Part shown: one piece after another, positions 1 to 7,559 of the stretch | Position numbering within the stretch: position 1 is the stretch's first letter | Layout of the letters: each line of letters opens with the position of its first letter | Assembly: GCA_934630485.1 (NCBI GenBank) | Contig: CAKTWD010000019.1 | Coordinates: forward strand, 1 to 20,611 | Origin: an uncultured Eggerthellaceae bacterium | Lineage (GTDB): Bacteria > Actinomycetota > Coriobacteriia > Coriobacteriales > Eggerthellaceae | Direction: 5' to 3' | DNA length: 20,611 nt | Notes under the pieces: model-generated | What the model was told of the DNA's origin: nothing | Seen by the model: only the letters and a program-made list of their open reading frames with translations | Databases searched by the model: none | Position numbers and translations under genes: made by a program

Positions 1-1
1 G

Positions 2-1033
2 CTTGAGGTCGAGATGCGCGACCAGAAGCCCCTTGACGCCGACATGGTTGTCCTGGCCATTGGCGTTCGCCCCGAAAACGACCTAGCTGTTGCCTGCGGC
101 TTGGAGACGGGCATCAAGGGCGCCATCGTCGTTGACAAGCAGATGCGCACCAACGACCCCGACATCTACGCTGTCGGCGACGCCGTTCAGATCACCAACA
201 GCATCACCGGCAAGCCCGCCGTCGTGCCTCTGGCAGGCCCGGCTAACAAGCAGGGCCGCTTGGTTGCCGACGTCATCTGCGGCAAGGACCGCACGTACGC
301 TGGCGCTCAGAACTCCTTCGTTCTGAAGATGGCCGACCTCACCGTTGCCGGCACCGGCCTATCCTACAAGGCAGCCATCACCGAAGGCTACGACGCCGAC
401 TTCGTCGTGCTCATGCCCGCCGCCCACGCCACCTACTACCCCGGCGGTCAGGCACTCACCATGGAAGTCGTCTACGATAAGAAGGACGGCCGCATCCTTG
501 GCGGTCAGTGCGCCGGCTTCAGCGGCGTCGAGAAGCGCATCGATGTTTTGGCTACGGCCATCAAGGCCAAGATGACGGGCAACGACCTGACCGAGCTCGA
601 CCTTACCTACGCTCCGCCGTATTCTTCCGCTAAGGACCCGGTCAACTACGCAGGCTACATCATCCAGGATCTCATGGAGGGCACCTACACCCAGGTTCAC
701 TGGGATGCCCTTGACAAGCTGGGCGACGACGACATCATCCTTGATGTCCGCCCCACGCTCAACTACAACCAGGATCACCTGGACGACGCTATCCATATCG
801 AGCTCGATGAGCTGCGCGATCGCGCCTCTGAGCTGCCGAAGGACAAGAACATCTACGTCCACTGCGTTACCGGCCTGCGCAGCTACATTGCCTGCCGCAT
901 GCTCGGCCAGATGGGTTACAAGTGCTACAACCTTGCCGGCGGCTTCAACTATTACGACGCGTACGCCATGGATCGCGACATCGCGCTCGAGAACATGGGC
1001 CCCTGCGGCATCCAGATCCCGACCTTGGCTTAA
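2..1033 (+). CDS. CoA-disulfide reductase-like FAD oxidoreductase with C-terminal rhodanese domain (5' partial)
   Basis: The reading frame is open to the left edge (codons L-E-V-E precede the first Met at 14), so the N-terminal FAD-binding half lies outside the window. Numbering from Met14, the FAD/NAD signature IYAVGDA is at residues 51-57, followed by the dimerisation domain (about 100-215). A rhodanese domain fills about 230-320, with its active-site Cys284 in the loop HCVTGLRS. This layout is that of CoA-disulfide/polysulfide reductase-rhodanese fusions, which reduce CoA disulfides or persulfides with NAD(P)H and handle sulfane sulfur in the cytoplasm. The redox-active Cys of the family normally sits in the missing N-terminal part, so activity cannot be judged. 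The gene ends before a strong hairpin terminator and converges on the copper operon. Confidence 0.88.
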   Translation, partial: LEVEMRDQKPLDADMVVLAIGVRPENDLAVACGLETGIKGAIVVDKQMRTNDPDIYAVGDAVQITNSITGKPAVVPLAGPANKQGRLVADVICGKDRTYAGAQNSFVLKMADLTVAGTGLSYKAAITEGYDADFVVLMPAAHATYYPGGQALTMEVVYDKKDGRILGGQCAGFSGVEKRIDVLATAIKAKMTGNDLTELDLTYAPPYSSAKDPVNYAGYIIQDLMEGTYTQVHWDALDKLGDDDIILDVRPTLNYNQDHLDDAIHIELDELRDRASELPKDKNIYVHCVTGLRSYIACRMLGQMGYKCYNLAGGFNYYDAYAMDRDIALENMGPCGIQIPTLA

Positions 1034-1079
1034 CACCTCGGGCACTTTCGGGCCTTCGGGTCTAGTGTTTTTACAAACA

Positions 1080-1114
1080 GAAGGAGGGTTCGGACTTGAT
1101 CCGAACCCTCCTTC
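1080..1114. terminator. Bidirectional intrinsic terminator between the oxidoreductase and copA
   Basis: A perfect 15-bp stem (1080-1094 pairing with 1100-1114) encloses a 5-nt loop. The plus-strand side continues into a T-rich stretch after 1114. The minus-strand side continues into a T-containing stretch and lies about 105 nt beyond the copA stop codon. It therefore probably ends both convergent transcripts. Nothing else recognisable lies between 1115 and 1219. Confidence 0.75.
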
Positions 1115-1219
1115 TTCAGTTTATGAGACGACGCGCAATAAGCGCGGTTGCCAGGTGCGCCGCAATCCAGCCGCAGGCGATTGACACACGCTGGCGCAGC
1201 AGGCAAGGCAAAACGCTAA

Positions 1220-1426
1220 CTACGCCATTTCGGCCTTGTAACCAGCGGCGACGATGGCATCGACCAGCGCCTGATCGTCCACATCGCCATCGAGCGTGAC
1301 GACGGCGTTCTTGTTCTCAAGGCTGACCTGCGCATCGGCAACACCGGCAACGCCCTTCAATGCCTCGGTTGCATGAGCGACGCAATGGGGGCACATCATT
1401 CCTTCGATGTTCACGGTCTTCTGCAT
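1220..1426 (-). CDS. Possible internal CopZ-like copper chaperone translated from within copA
   Basis: The last 68 codons of copA begin with an in-frame ATG (1424-1426) preceded by the Shine-Dalgarno-like GGAAAGGAAAC at normal spacing. The resulting 68-residue product starts MQKTVNIEGMMCPHC and has the size, the start and the single M-x-C-x-x-C site (Cys12, Cys15) of a stand-alone CopZ copper chaperone. This is the same frame as copA, so the domain is made as the CopA C-terminus and may also be made free. Known parallel: E. coli copA yields a separate chaperone-like product by a programmed frameshift. Whether the internal start is used is inference. The alternative is an old copZ gene fused to copA after loss of the copA stop codon, leaving its ribosome-binding site behind. 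Confidence 0.5.
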   Translation of the reverse strand: MQKTVNIEGMMCPHCVAHATEALKGVAGVADAQVSLENKNAVVTLDGDVDDQALVDAIVAAGYKAEMA

Positions 1427-3910
1427 AAGGGTTTCCTTTCCATTCTGATCGGAGAGCCCCTGCGGCTCGTCCGAAAGTTCACTTTGGTTGTCAGTCAACT
1501 CAGTCGCACCACCTGCGACAGATTCGTCGCCTTCGCGTTCGTCCACGATCACGACCGGCGCGCCCAAGCTTCCCGTGAAGTCAGCGGGCGGAGTTTTGTC
1601 GCCAACGTACTTCACGCTTGAAACAGCCGACCCGGGAACCTCCCAGCTAGGCTTCCACGTGCGCAAACGCAACGCGTTTGACACCACCGTGACCGACGAG
1701 AACGCCATGGCCGCGGCTGCGATCATCGGGTTCAACGTGATGCCGGGAACTAATCCCGCCGCCAGGGGAATGCACACGGCGTTGTAGATAAGCGCCCAGA
1801 ACAGGTTCTGCTTCACGTTGCGCATGACCGCTTGAGAAAGCTGCAGCGCCGCGGGCACGTCAAGAAGGTCGGAGCGCATAAGCACCATATCGGCCGACTC
1901 CATAGCGATGTCGGTTCCGGCGCCGATAGCGATGCCCACATCGGCCGTCGCCAACGCCGGGGCGTCGTTGATGCCGTCGCCCACCATAGCGGTTGCCTCA
2001 AACGAGCATTCCTTTGCAACCACTTCGGCCTTCTGGGCGGGAAGAACCTCGGCAATGACGCGGTCGACCCCCACCTCACGCTGCACAGCGTGGGCGGTGC
2101 GCTCGTGGTCGCCCGTTAGCATGAGCGTGGCGACGCCCATCTTACGAAGCTCGTCGATGGCGCGTTTGCTGCTAGGCTTGACCGAATCGGCCAGGAAGAT
2201 AACGCCCATCGCCTTGCCATCGCATGCGAAGAACAAAGGCGTTCGACCCTGATCGGCAGCGGCAGCGGCATCAGCAGCGAAAGATCCAAGATCGACGCCG
2301 TTCCTTGCCATCATGCGCTCATTGCCCGCAAGGCAAGAAACACCCTCGATCTGGCCCTTCACGCCCTGACCGGGAACTTGCTGGAAATCTTCGACCGGAC
2401 GAAGAGGCAAATCCTTGTCGGCCGCATGAAGGCAGATGGCCTGCGCAAGCGGATGCTCGGACATGGTTTCAAGCGATGCGGCAACCGACAGGAGGTCATC
2501 GGACACCACACCTTCGACGCAACGGATGTCCATCACCGCAGGGGCGCCGCGCGTGATGGTTCCCGTCTTGTCCAGAACGACGGTTTTGATCTGCGATGCT
2601 CGCTGCAGCGACTCGGCGTCTTTCACCAGCACGCCCTTGCGGGCGCCGCGTCCCGTTCCCACCATGATGGCGGTGGGGGTTGCCAGGCCCAATGCGCACG
2701 GGCACGAAATGACCAGCACCGAAACGGCGTGGGTCAGCGCAACCTCAAGGCCGCTGCCCAACGCGAAGAACCACACCACGAACGTGACCAGAGCGACCAC
2801 GATAACCGCAGGCACGAACACACCCGAGATCTTGTCGGCAAGCTCTTCGATGGGCGCCTTCGACGAGGTCGCGTCGTCGACCATGCGCACGATGCCCACA
2901 AGCGCGGTATCCTCGCCAACGCGCTCGGCACGCATCTTGAAGTAACCCGACTTGCTGACCGTTGCGCCAATCACGGCATCGCCGGCGCTTTTCTCGACGG
3001 GGATGGGCTCGCCTGTAACCGCCGACTCGTCAACGCTCGCGACGCCTTCGACAACCGCTCCGTCAACCGGCACGCTCATGCCCGACTTCACGATAAGAAC
3101 GTCGCCCACCTGCACGTCTTCGACAGGCACCTCAACTTCGCCATCCGGCGTTTCACGCAAAGCGGTTTTGGGAGCCAAGTCCATCAGCGCGGTAATGGCG
3201 TTGGTGGTCTTGCCCTTCGCACGCGCTTCGAAGAACTTTCCCAGCGTGATCAAGGTCAGGATCATGCCCGCGCCCTCGAAATACAAGTCCATCGCCGCCA
3301 TATGAGCGCTGTCGATGTCTCCCACGCCCAAAGCGAACCCCATGCGATACATCGCGTAGATGCCGTATGCGATGGAGGCCGTCGCGCCAAGAGCAACCAG
3401 CGAATCCATGTTCGGCGACCCATGGAACAGGCTTTTAAAGCCACCGCGGAAGAACTTGAAGTTCACGTACGCAATGGGAAGTAGCAGCAAGAACTCGGTC
3501 AGGGCAAACAGCAGGACGTTATGGCCCGACAGGAACGCGGGAAGCGGCCAGCCGAACATGTGGCCCATCGAGATATAGAACAGCGGGATGCAGAACACGA
3601 ACGAGAAGATGACGCGAAACCGCATATGCGCAAGCTCCGCTTCGGCACGCTCGGCTGGAGTCGGGCCCGCGGGCGCGGCCTTCTTGCCCGAAGAAGCCGC
3701 CACGCGAGGAATAGCCCCATAGCCCGCCTTCTCGACTGCAGCGGAAACCGCCGCGACCGTTGCCGGGTTTCCGTCGAACTCGATATCCATGCTGTTCTTC
3801 AGCAAGTTGACGGCAACCTTGCTCACGCCTTCCACCTGCCGCGTCGCCTTATCGACGCGCACCTCGCATGCCGCGCACGACATGCCCGTGATGTCGAATG
3901 TCTGCTTCAT
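1220..3910 (-). CDS. copA: Cu(I)-exporting P1B-1 ATPase CopA with N- and C-terminal heavy-metal-binding domains
   Basis: The protein is 896 aa from the ATG at 3910, chosen because AAGGGGA lies just upstream; an in-frame start 22 codons earlier has no N-terminal homology. An N-terminal HMA domain carries the motif GMSCAAC (Cys12, Cys15). The P-type core shows TGE at 299-301, CPC at 403-405 in the transport helix, phosphorylated Asp447 in DKTGT, the HP motif at 486-487 and GDGIND at 644-649. Tyr709-Asn710 and the M-x-x-S-S motif (735-739) are the Cu(I)-specific residues of TM7 and TM8. After an acidic, degenerate linker (about 785-828) comes a second HMA domain with Cys840 and Cys843. The enzyme pumps Cu(I) out of the cytoplasm with ATP. 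It follows csoR by 72 nt on the same strand and is surely in its operon. The C-terminal HMA position is unusual; see the internal copZ-like start. Confidence 0.95.
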   Translation of the reverse strand: MKQTFDITGMSCAACEVRVDKATRQVEGVSKVAVNLLKNSMDIEFDGNPATVAAVSAAVEKAGYGAIPRVAASSGKKAAPAGPTPAERAEAELAHMRFRVIFSFVFCIPLFYISMGHMFGWPLPAFLSGHNVLLFALTEFLLLLPIAYVNFKFFRGGFKSLFHGSPNMDSLVALGATASIAYGIYAMYRMGFALGVGDIDSAHMAAMDLYFEGAGMILTLITLGKFFEARAKGKTTNAITALMDLAPKTALRETPDGEVEVPVEDVQVGDVLIVKSGMSVPVDGAVVEGVASVDESAVTGEPIPVEKSAGDAVIGATVSKSGYFKMRAERVGEDTALVGIVRMVDDATSSKAPIEELADKISGVFVPAVIVVALVTFVVWFFALGSGLEVALTHAVSVLVISCPCALGLATPTAIMVGTGRGARKGVLVKDAESLQRASQIKTVVLDKTGTITRGAPAVMDIRCVEGVVSDDLLSVAASLETMSEHPLAQAICLHAADKDLPLRPVEDFQQVPGQGVKGQIEGVSCLAGNERMMARNGVDLGSFAADAAAAADQGRTPLFFACDGKAMGVIFLADSVKPSSKRAIDELRKMGVATLMLTGDHERTAHAVQREVGVDRVIAEVLPAQKAEVVAKECSFEATAMVGDGINDAPALATADVGIAIGAGTDIAMESADMVLMRSDLLDVPAALQLSQAVMRNVKQNLFWALIYNAVCIPLAAGLVPGITLNPMIAAAAMAFSSVTVVSNALRLRTWKPSWEVPGSAVSSVKYVGDKTPPADFTGSLGAPVVIVDEREGDESVAGGATELTDNQSELSDEPQGLSDQNGKETLMQKTVNIEGMMCPHCVAHATEALKGVAGVADAQVSLENKNAVVTLDGDVDDQALVDAIVAAGYKAEMA

Positions 3911-3982
3911 GTCATTCCCCTTTGAAAAGCGCCGGCAACGTGGCAACCGCGCGACAATCGCACGGCAGCCACGCACCGGTTA

Positions 3983-4300
3983 TCAGCTGAATTTCCTGAT
4001 GAGACCCATGACCTCTTCGATAACCTCGGTATCGCCCTTTTGGATTTTCTCGACGACGCATGTTTCCAGGTGATTGGACAGCACCATCTCGGACACGCGA
4101 TGCACGGCAGCCTCCGCAGCCGCAAGCTGAGTCAGGACGTCGCCGCAATAACGGTTCTCCTCGACCATGCGCTTCACGCCGTTTAGCTGGCCAATGACGC
4201 GGTTAAGACGTTTCTGCAGGTCGTCCTGCAACTCGGCGCTGCGTGCCGTGTCTTTGTAGCGAGGTGCGCCGCAGCAGCAACCTTCCATCTGATCAACCAT
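3983..4300 (-). CDS. csoR: Copper-sensing repressor CsoR
   Basis: The protein is 105 aa, an all-helical DUF156/CsoR-family repressor. The Cu(I)-binding triad is Cys52, His77 and Cys81; the spacing (25 and 4 residues) is exactly that of characterised CsoR proteins. The N-terminus has an extra Cys run (C8-C10), as is common in homologues. I chose the ATG at 4300, with CAGG 6-9 nt upstream; an ATG at 4339 (13 residues longer, AAAGAG upstream) is also possible. The open frame continues to 4876 but overlaps the operators, promoter and divergent gene, and has no homology there. Apo-CsoR should bind the two dyads in its own promoter and repress csoR-copA; Cu(I) binding releases it. The copA gene follows after 72 nt. 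Confidence 0.92.
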   Translation of the reverse strand: MVDQMEGCCCGAPRYKDTARSAELQDDLQKRLNRVIGQLNGVKRMVEENRYCGDVLTQLAAAEAAVHRVSEMVLSNHLETCVVEKIQKGDTEVIEEVMGLIRKFS

Positions 4301-4350
4301 GATGACCTGCCGTTTCGCCGTGGGAAGCCGTCGTTCCATTTGCTCTTTCA

Positions 4351-4366
4351 ATACCCCCATGGGGTG
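4351..4366. promoter_or_regulatory. CsoR operator-like dyad, promoter-distal
   Basis: The arms TACCCC and GGGGTG surround a 3-nt spacer, with one mismatch to the upstream dyad. It lies around +5 to +20 of the predicted csoR transcript, between the start site and the csoR start codon. Its centre is 33 bp, about three helical turns, from the perfect dyad at 4385-4399. Confidence 0.65.
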
Positions 4367-4377
4367 TTTTCGGATTG

Positions 4378-4405
4378 AGTATAGTACCCCATAGGGGTAT
4401 GTCAA
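4378..4405 (-). promoter_or_regulatory. csoR-copA promoter
   Basis: On the minus strand a perfect -35 box TTGACA (4400-4405) and a -10 box TATACT (4378-4383) are separated by 16 nt. Transcription would start near 4371, giving a leader of about 70 nt before the chosen csoR start codon. Confidence 0.8.
4385..4399. promoter_or_regulatory. CsoR operator, between the -35 and -10 of csoR-copA
   Basis: A perfect dyad TACCCC-ATA-GGGGTA matches the G/C-rich pseudopalindrome known for CsoR repressors. It occupies the whole promoter spacer, so bound CsoR would exclude RNA polymerase. Confidence 0.82.
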
Positions 4406-4451
4406 CGGCAAAATGCGCGAACTCACAAAGACGATCGGGCGAGGATTGCGT

Positions 4452-4466
4452 AAGGTGCCGCACCTT
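4452..4466. repeat. Short perfect palindrome in the csoR/ATPase divergent region
   Basis: AAGGTGC-C-GCACCTT is a 7-bp-arm dyad with a one-base centre, so it looks more like a protein-binding site than an RNA hairpin. A second dyad, GATTTC-4 nt-GAAATC (4493-4508), lies just upstream of the ATPase promoter. No binding protein can be named. Confidence 0.4.
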
Positions 4467-4513
4467 CTAGCGAAAATGCATACATTCGAGTCGATTTCTC
4501 TCGAAATCAGCTC

Positions 4514-4543
4514 TTGGCTCCTTTTGCGTCGCTGAGTTATGAT
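4514..4543 (+). promoter_or_regulatory. Candidate promoter of the DUF4143-type ATPase
   Basis: TTGGCT (4514-4519) and TATGAT (4538-4543) are separated by 18 nt. The predicted start near 4550 would leave a leader of about 36 nt before the TTG start codon. Confidence 0.5.
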
Positions 4544-4585
4544 ACTCCCAAAAGTGAAATTCGATTTGAGTTTTAGGAGTGATTC

Positions 4586-5851
4586 TTGAAGGGCAACAGA
4601 CTGAAAAGTCGCGACAGATACCTCAAGGAAGCAATGCTCTTTCGCGACACCGACCTCATCAAGGTGATCACGGGCGTGCGCAGGTGCGGAAAATCGAGCC
4701 TTCTTAACCTCATCAGGATGGCCATTGAGTCCGAAGGGGTCGCCGGCCGCGGCTTCGCGAGCGTCAACCTGGAAAGCAAGGGCACGGGCATTAAAACCGA
4801 GGACGAGCTCTACAACTACGTTCGCGGGCGCCTGTCGGACAAGGGGCGCACCTACGTCTTCATAGATGAGCCCCAAAGAATCGAAGGCTGGCAGGATGCG
4901 GTCAACGCAATGAGGGTCGACTTCAACTGCGACATCTACCTCACGGGCTCAAACGCATATCTTCTCTCGAGCGAGCTGTCCACCTATCTGTCCGGGCGCT
5001 ATGTGGAGGTTAAGATGCTGCCCCTGTCCTTCTCCGAGTTCGCCAACTTCTGCGGGGTCGAGTTCGCATCGGGAAAATCGGCAGCTCTCGCTCCCGATGG
5101 GGAACCCGTTCTCTTTGACGAAATGCTGACTCGCTACCTTGAGTACGGGGGTATGCCCGCCATCGCATCCTTGACGACGACCCAAGCGCAGCATTCGGCG
5201 TATATGTCCGGCATCTACGAGGCCATAGCCGTACGCGACATCGTCAACCGTGGGCGCGGGAAGGGAGAAAGCACGGTGACCGATCCCTCCCTGCTACGCC
5301 ATGTGACCGAATTCCTGGCAGACAACATCGGCAACGAGTGCTCGCCAAACGGAATCGCGGGTGCCTTAACTTCTACAGGGTCGAAGACCACGAACAAAAC
5401 CGTTTCCTCGTACGTGGGCGCGCTCGAGGAGGCTTTCCTGTTCTACCGCGCCACGCGTTACGACCTGCACGGCAAGGCGCTCCTCAAGACGAACCCGAAG
5501 GAGTACACCGTCGACACCGGCTTCAGAACCTGGATGGCCGGCTACAGGGTCACAGATACTGGTCGCCTGTTCGAGAACGCCGTGTTTCTCCAGCTGCTCT
5601 ACGAAGGGTGGAGCGTGCATGTGGGCAAGCTCTACGGCAAGGAAGTCGACTTCGTTGCGACGAAGGACGGGCGCGTGCTCTACGTGCAGGCGACCGACGA
5701 GATGTTCGCAAGCGAGACCAGGGAGCGCGAGATCGCCCCTCTGAAGTCAATACGGGACAACCACGAGAAGATCGTGGTCGTAAGGCAGGGTTCCTACGAC
5801 ACAGACATCGACGGCATCCGCATCGTAAGCGCGAGGGACTTTTTCCTCTAG
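4586..5851 (+). CDS. AAA-family ATPase with DUF4143 C-terminal domain
   Basis: The protein is 421 aa and starts at TTG (4586), supported by AGGAG at 4575-4579. The N-terminal AAA_14-type domain has a P-loop G-V-R-R-C-G-K-S-S (30-38), a Walker B strand ending VFIDE (91-95) and a sensor-like LTGSNA (119-124). The C-terminal DUF4143 region contains E330, D355 in GKEVDF and Q368, resembling the remnant PD-(D/E)XK-like fold described for such proteins. These ATPases are common, often multicopy and scattered among anaerobes. Their substrate is not established; roles in DNA transactions, defence or toxin-like functions have been suggested. It converges on the transposase-like gene with only 38 nt between stop codons and no visible terminator. 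Its position between the copper operon and panD suggests an accessory insertion. Confidence 0.85.
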   Translation: MKGNRLKSRDRYLKEAMLFRDTDLIKVITGVRRCGKSSLLNLIRMAIESEGVAGRGFASVNLESKGTGIKTEDELYNYVRGRLSDKGRTYVFIDEPQRIEGWQDAVNAMRVDFNCDIYLTGSNAYLLSSELSTYLSGRYVEVKMLPLSFSEFANFCGVEFASGKSAALAPDGEPVLFDEMLTRYLEYGGMPAIASLTTTQAQHSAYMSGIYEAIAVRDIVNRGRGKGESTVTDPSLLRHVTEFLADNIGNECSPNGIAGALTSTGSKTTNKTVSSYVGALEEAFLFYRATRYDLHGKALLKTNPKEYTVDTGFRTWMAGYRVTDTGRLFENAVFLQLLYEGWSVHVGKLYGKEVDFVATKDGRVLYVQATDEMFASETREREIAPLKSIRDNHEKIVVVRQGSYDTDIDGIRIVSARDFFL

Positions 5852-5889
5852 GGAATGCCATCCATCGCGAAACCAGCCGACAAAGCCTC

Positions 5890-7344
5890 TTACACGCTGA
5901 TAAGCGCAGGAACACCCCGGATCTCGGCGCGACTCATCAGCCGCTTGCCCACAGGAACGCCCGCCGCCTGCTGAACGGCGTCGGTCACGGCCGTGCGGTA
6001 ATTGAACATGTACCAGTTCTCGGAGACGTACGCACCCTCCATAGCCAGTAAGGCATCGGCCACTTCGGCGGCGTTGAAGCGCCAGTCCATATCCTGCCTC
6101 AGCACGCGCAGCAGGAAGAACGCGACATAGCACACCAAGAAGTGCGCCTTAAGATGCGCGCGGGCATCAAGCGGATACGGCGTCTGGATGAAGTCGGCCG
6201 AGATCACCTGGAACGGCTCGTGAACGCGCCACAGCTCTCGATACATGTTGAAGATCGCGGCGTCAGACCGGTCGACCTCGCTCGAAACGATGCAGAACGC
6301 CTGAGTGCCCGTTGCGGACGAACTGCGCAGAGCGATTTCCTTCAGGTCGCGCACCCCGCCGCGCGAATCCATCGAATGACGCGCGATTCGATGCGACTTG
6401 ATGCCGTATGCGCCGTTGCGCGTGCGGTCGTACCCGTCGGGATCGTCGATCCACTCGATAGTCTCGCGCGCAAGCGATTCCGCAGGCTGCAGCAAAACGA
6501 AACCGTCCCCGTTCGCCGTAAGCGCATCCATAACCGCAACGGCCTCGGGAAGCTGCGCGGCAACCAGCATCGCATGCCTGGCTCCCACCTCGTTCTTCAG
6601 CGATAGCACCAGGTCAACCACCTGATCGGCATCCATATCGTACGGAACCATACGATACGCATACGGAATGCCGCCGCCGTCGATTGCCAGGCACAAACGC
6701 GCCCGACCCTGAAGGCCCATCTCGTCGGGGCCGCCCGAAGCGTCGTCGTCGGGCCAGTTGAACACGTAATTGCTGAAAACGATGCGCACGTTGTCAAGAA
6801 GACGCGGCCCGCGAACCTGATCATAGCGGGCATTCAGCGAGCGGACCAACGACGGCGCCGCCTCGGCAAGATCTTCGAGCGAGGCGAACACCTGCGAGTA
6901 CGAGAAATCGCAAGCGCGCGTGAACTTGTTTCGGCTGTTCCAAGTTTCGTGCACGGGGACGGCGTGGAGCATACGGGCGGAAACCAGCAACTCAAGCGCG
7001 CGCCCCGCATGCGGGTGAAGCGCCAACGACTTGCCTACTCCAAACAGATCGAGGTAGCCCAACGCAATGGCGCTGCCCAACTGAATAGAACCCGGTCTGT
7101 CGGGCTCGATGCGCTCGTCGCGATCGATGGTCAGAAGTACGCTTCCTCCTTGCGCCTCGCGCTCGCGGTTCATCTGGGCAACTTGTTGCGTGAAGAAATT
7201 AATGGGGTCAGGGTAAAACCGGACCAGCTCGTCAACGTATCCCAAAGATTCAATGGTCTTCGAACGAACCTTCCCGTCTTGCCGGTAGTTCTGAACGACA
7301 GATAGATAAACGCGACCGTTTCGCTTCGTTTTCTTCAGGAACAT
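5890..7344 (-). CDS. IS1634/IS4-superfamily transposase-like protein without the DDE catalytic residues
   Basis: The 484-aa open frame starts at 7344 behind GAGGA. The N-terminus (FLKKTKRNGRVYLSVV, then KTIESLGY at 29-36) is typical of IS1634-family transposases, as are the central LCLAIDGGGIPYAY and the C-terminal AHLKAHFLVCYVAF. At the first catalytic position the usual Y-D-V-T-N-Y-Y-F reads IVFSNYVF, so Asp is Val189. At the second, the usual V-V-A-D reads LVAA, so Asp is Ala263. In the Y-R-E-K signature the Glu is His375 and the Lys is Ser382. The protein is also somewhat shorter than typical (about 550-600 aa from memory), apparently in the region between the second Asp and the Glu. There are no stops or frameshifts. 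It is therefore either a domesticated, transposition-incompetent protein or a recently dead element. No convincing terminal inverted repeats flank it. Confidence 0.8.
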   Translation of the reverse strand: MFLKKTKRNGRVYLSVVQNYRQDGKVRSKTIESLGYVDELVRFYPDPINFFTQQVAQMNREREAQGGSVLLTIDRDERIEPDRPGSIQLGSAIALGYLDLFGVGKSLALHPHAGRALELLVSARMLHAVPVHETWNSRNKFTRACDFSYSQVFASLEDLAEAAPSLVRSLNARYDQVRGPRLLDNVRIVFSNYVFNWPDDDASGGPDEMGLQGRARLCLAIDGGGIPYAYRMVPYDMDADQVVDLVLSLKNEVGARHAMLVAAQLPEAVAVMDALTANGDGFVLLQPAESLARETIEWIDDPDGYDRTRNGAYGIKSHRIARHSMDSRGGVRDLKEIALRSSSATGTQAFCIVSSEVDRSDAAIFNMYRELWRVHEPFQVISADFIQTPYPLDARAHLKAHFLVCYVAFFLLRVLRQDMDWRFNAAEVADALLAMEGAYVSENWYMFNYRTAVTDAVQQAAGVPVGKRLMSRAEIRGVPALISV

Positions 7345-7395
7345 GGCTTCCTCGAATCCTCAAAGCCGAACAAGCTGGCTCAACAGCGCGCGATC

Positions 7396-7457
7396 TTACG
7401 TCGGCAATCGGCGTCTCACACGTTTTCTTCACGAACGACGACGATTTGGCGACGTAA
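7396..7457. repeat. Imperfect inverted repeat between the transposase-like gene and panD
   Basis: The 8-bp perfect arms TTACGTCG (7396-7403) and CGACGTAA (7450-7457) continue imperfectly inward (GCA-ATCG against CCAAATCG), giving about 16 nt per arm with centres about 46 bp apart. They lie in the 215-nt divergent region shared by the transposase-like gene (start 7344) and panD (start 7560). They may be paired operator sites or the remains of an element end. A weak panD promoter may follow (TTGCAC at 7467-7472, A/T-rich 7485-7498). Confidence 0.45.
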
Positions 7458-7559
7458 ACAACGCTGTTGCACTACAGTTCCCTACATTATTCTATATGGG
7501 GTTCTCATTCCGCCCCGTCCTTCTAGAATAAGCGAGCAATCGATAAGAAAGGCACATTC

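Noticed and set aside
2378..3484. 368-codon plus-strand ORF opposite copA
   Set aside because: It is Arg/His-rich and antisense to the conserved P-type ATPase core; a compositional artefact.
4301..4876. N-terminal extension of the csoR frame
   Set aside because: It would cross the operators and promoter and overlap the divergent ATPase gene, with no homology.
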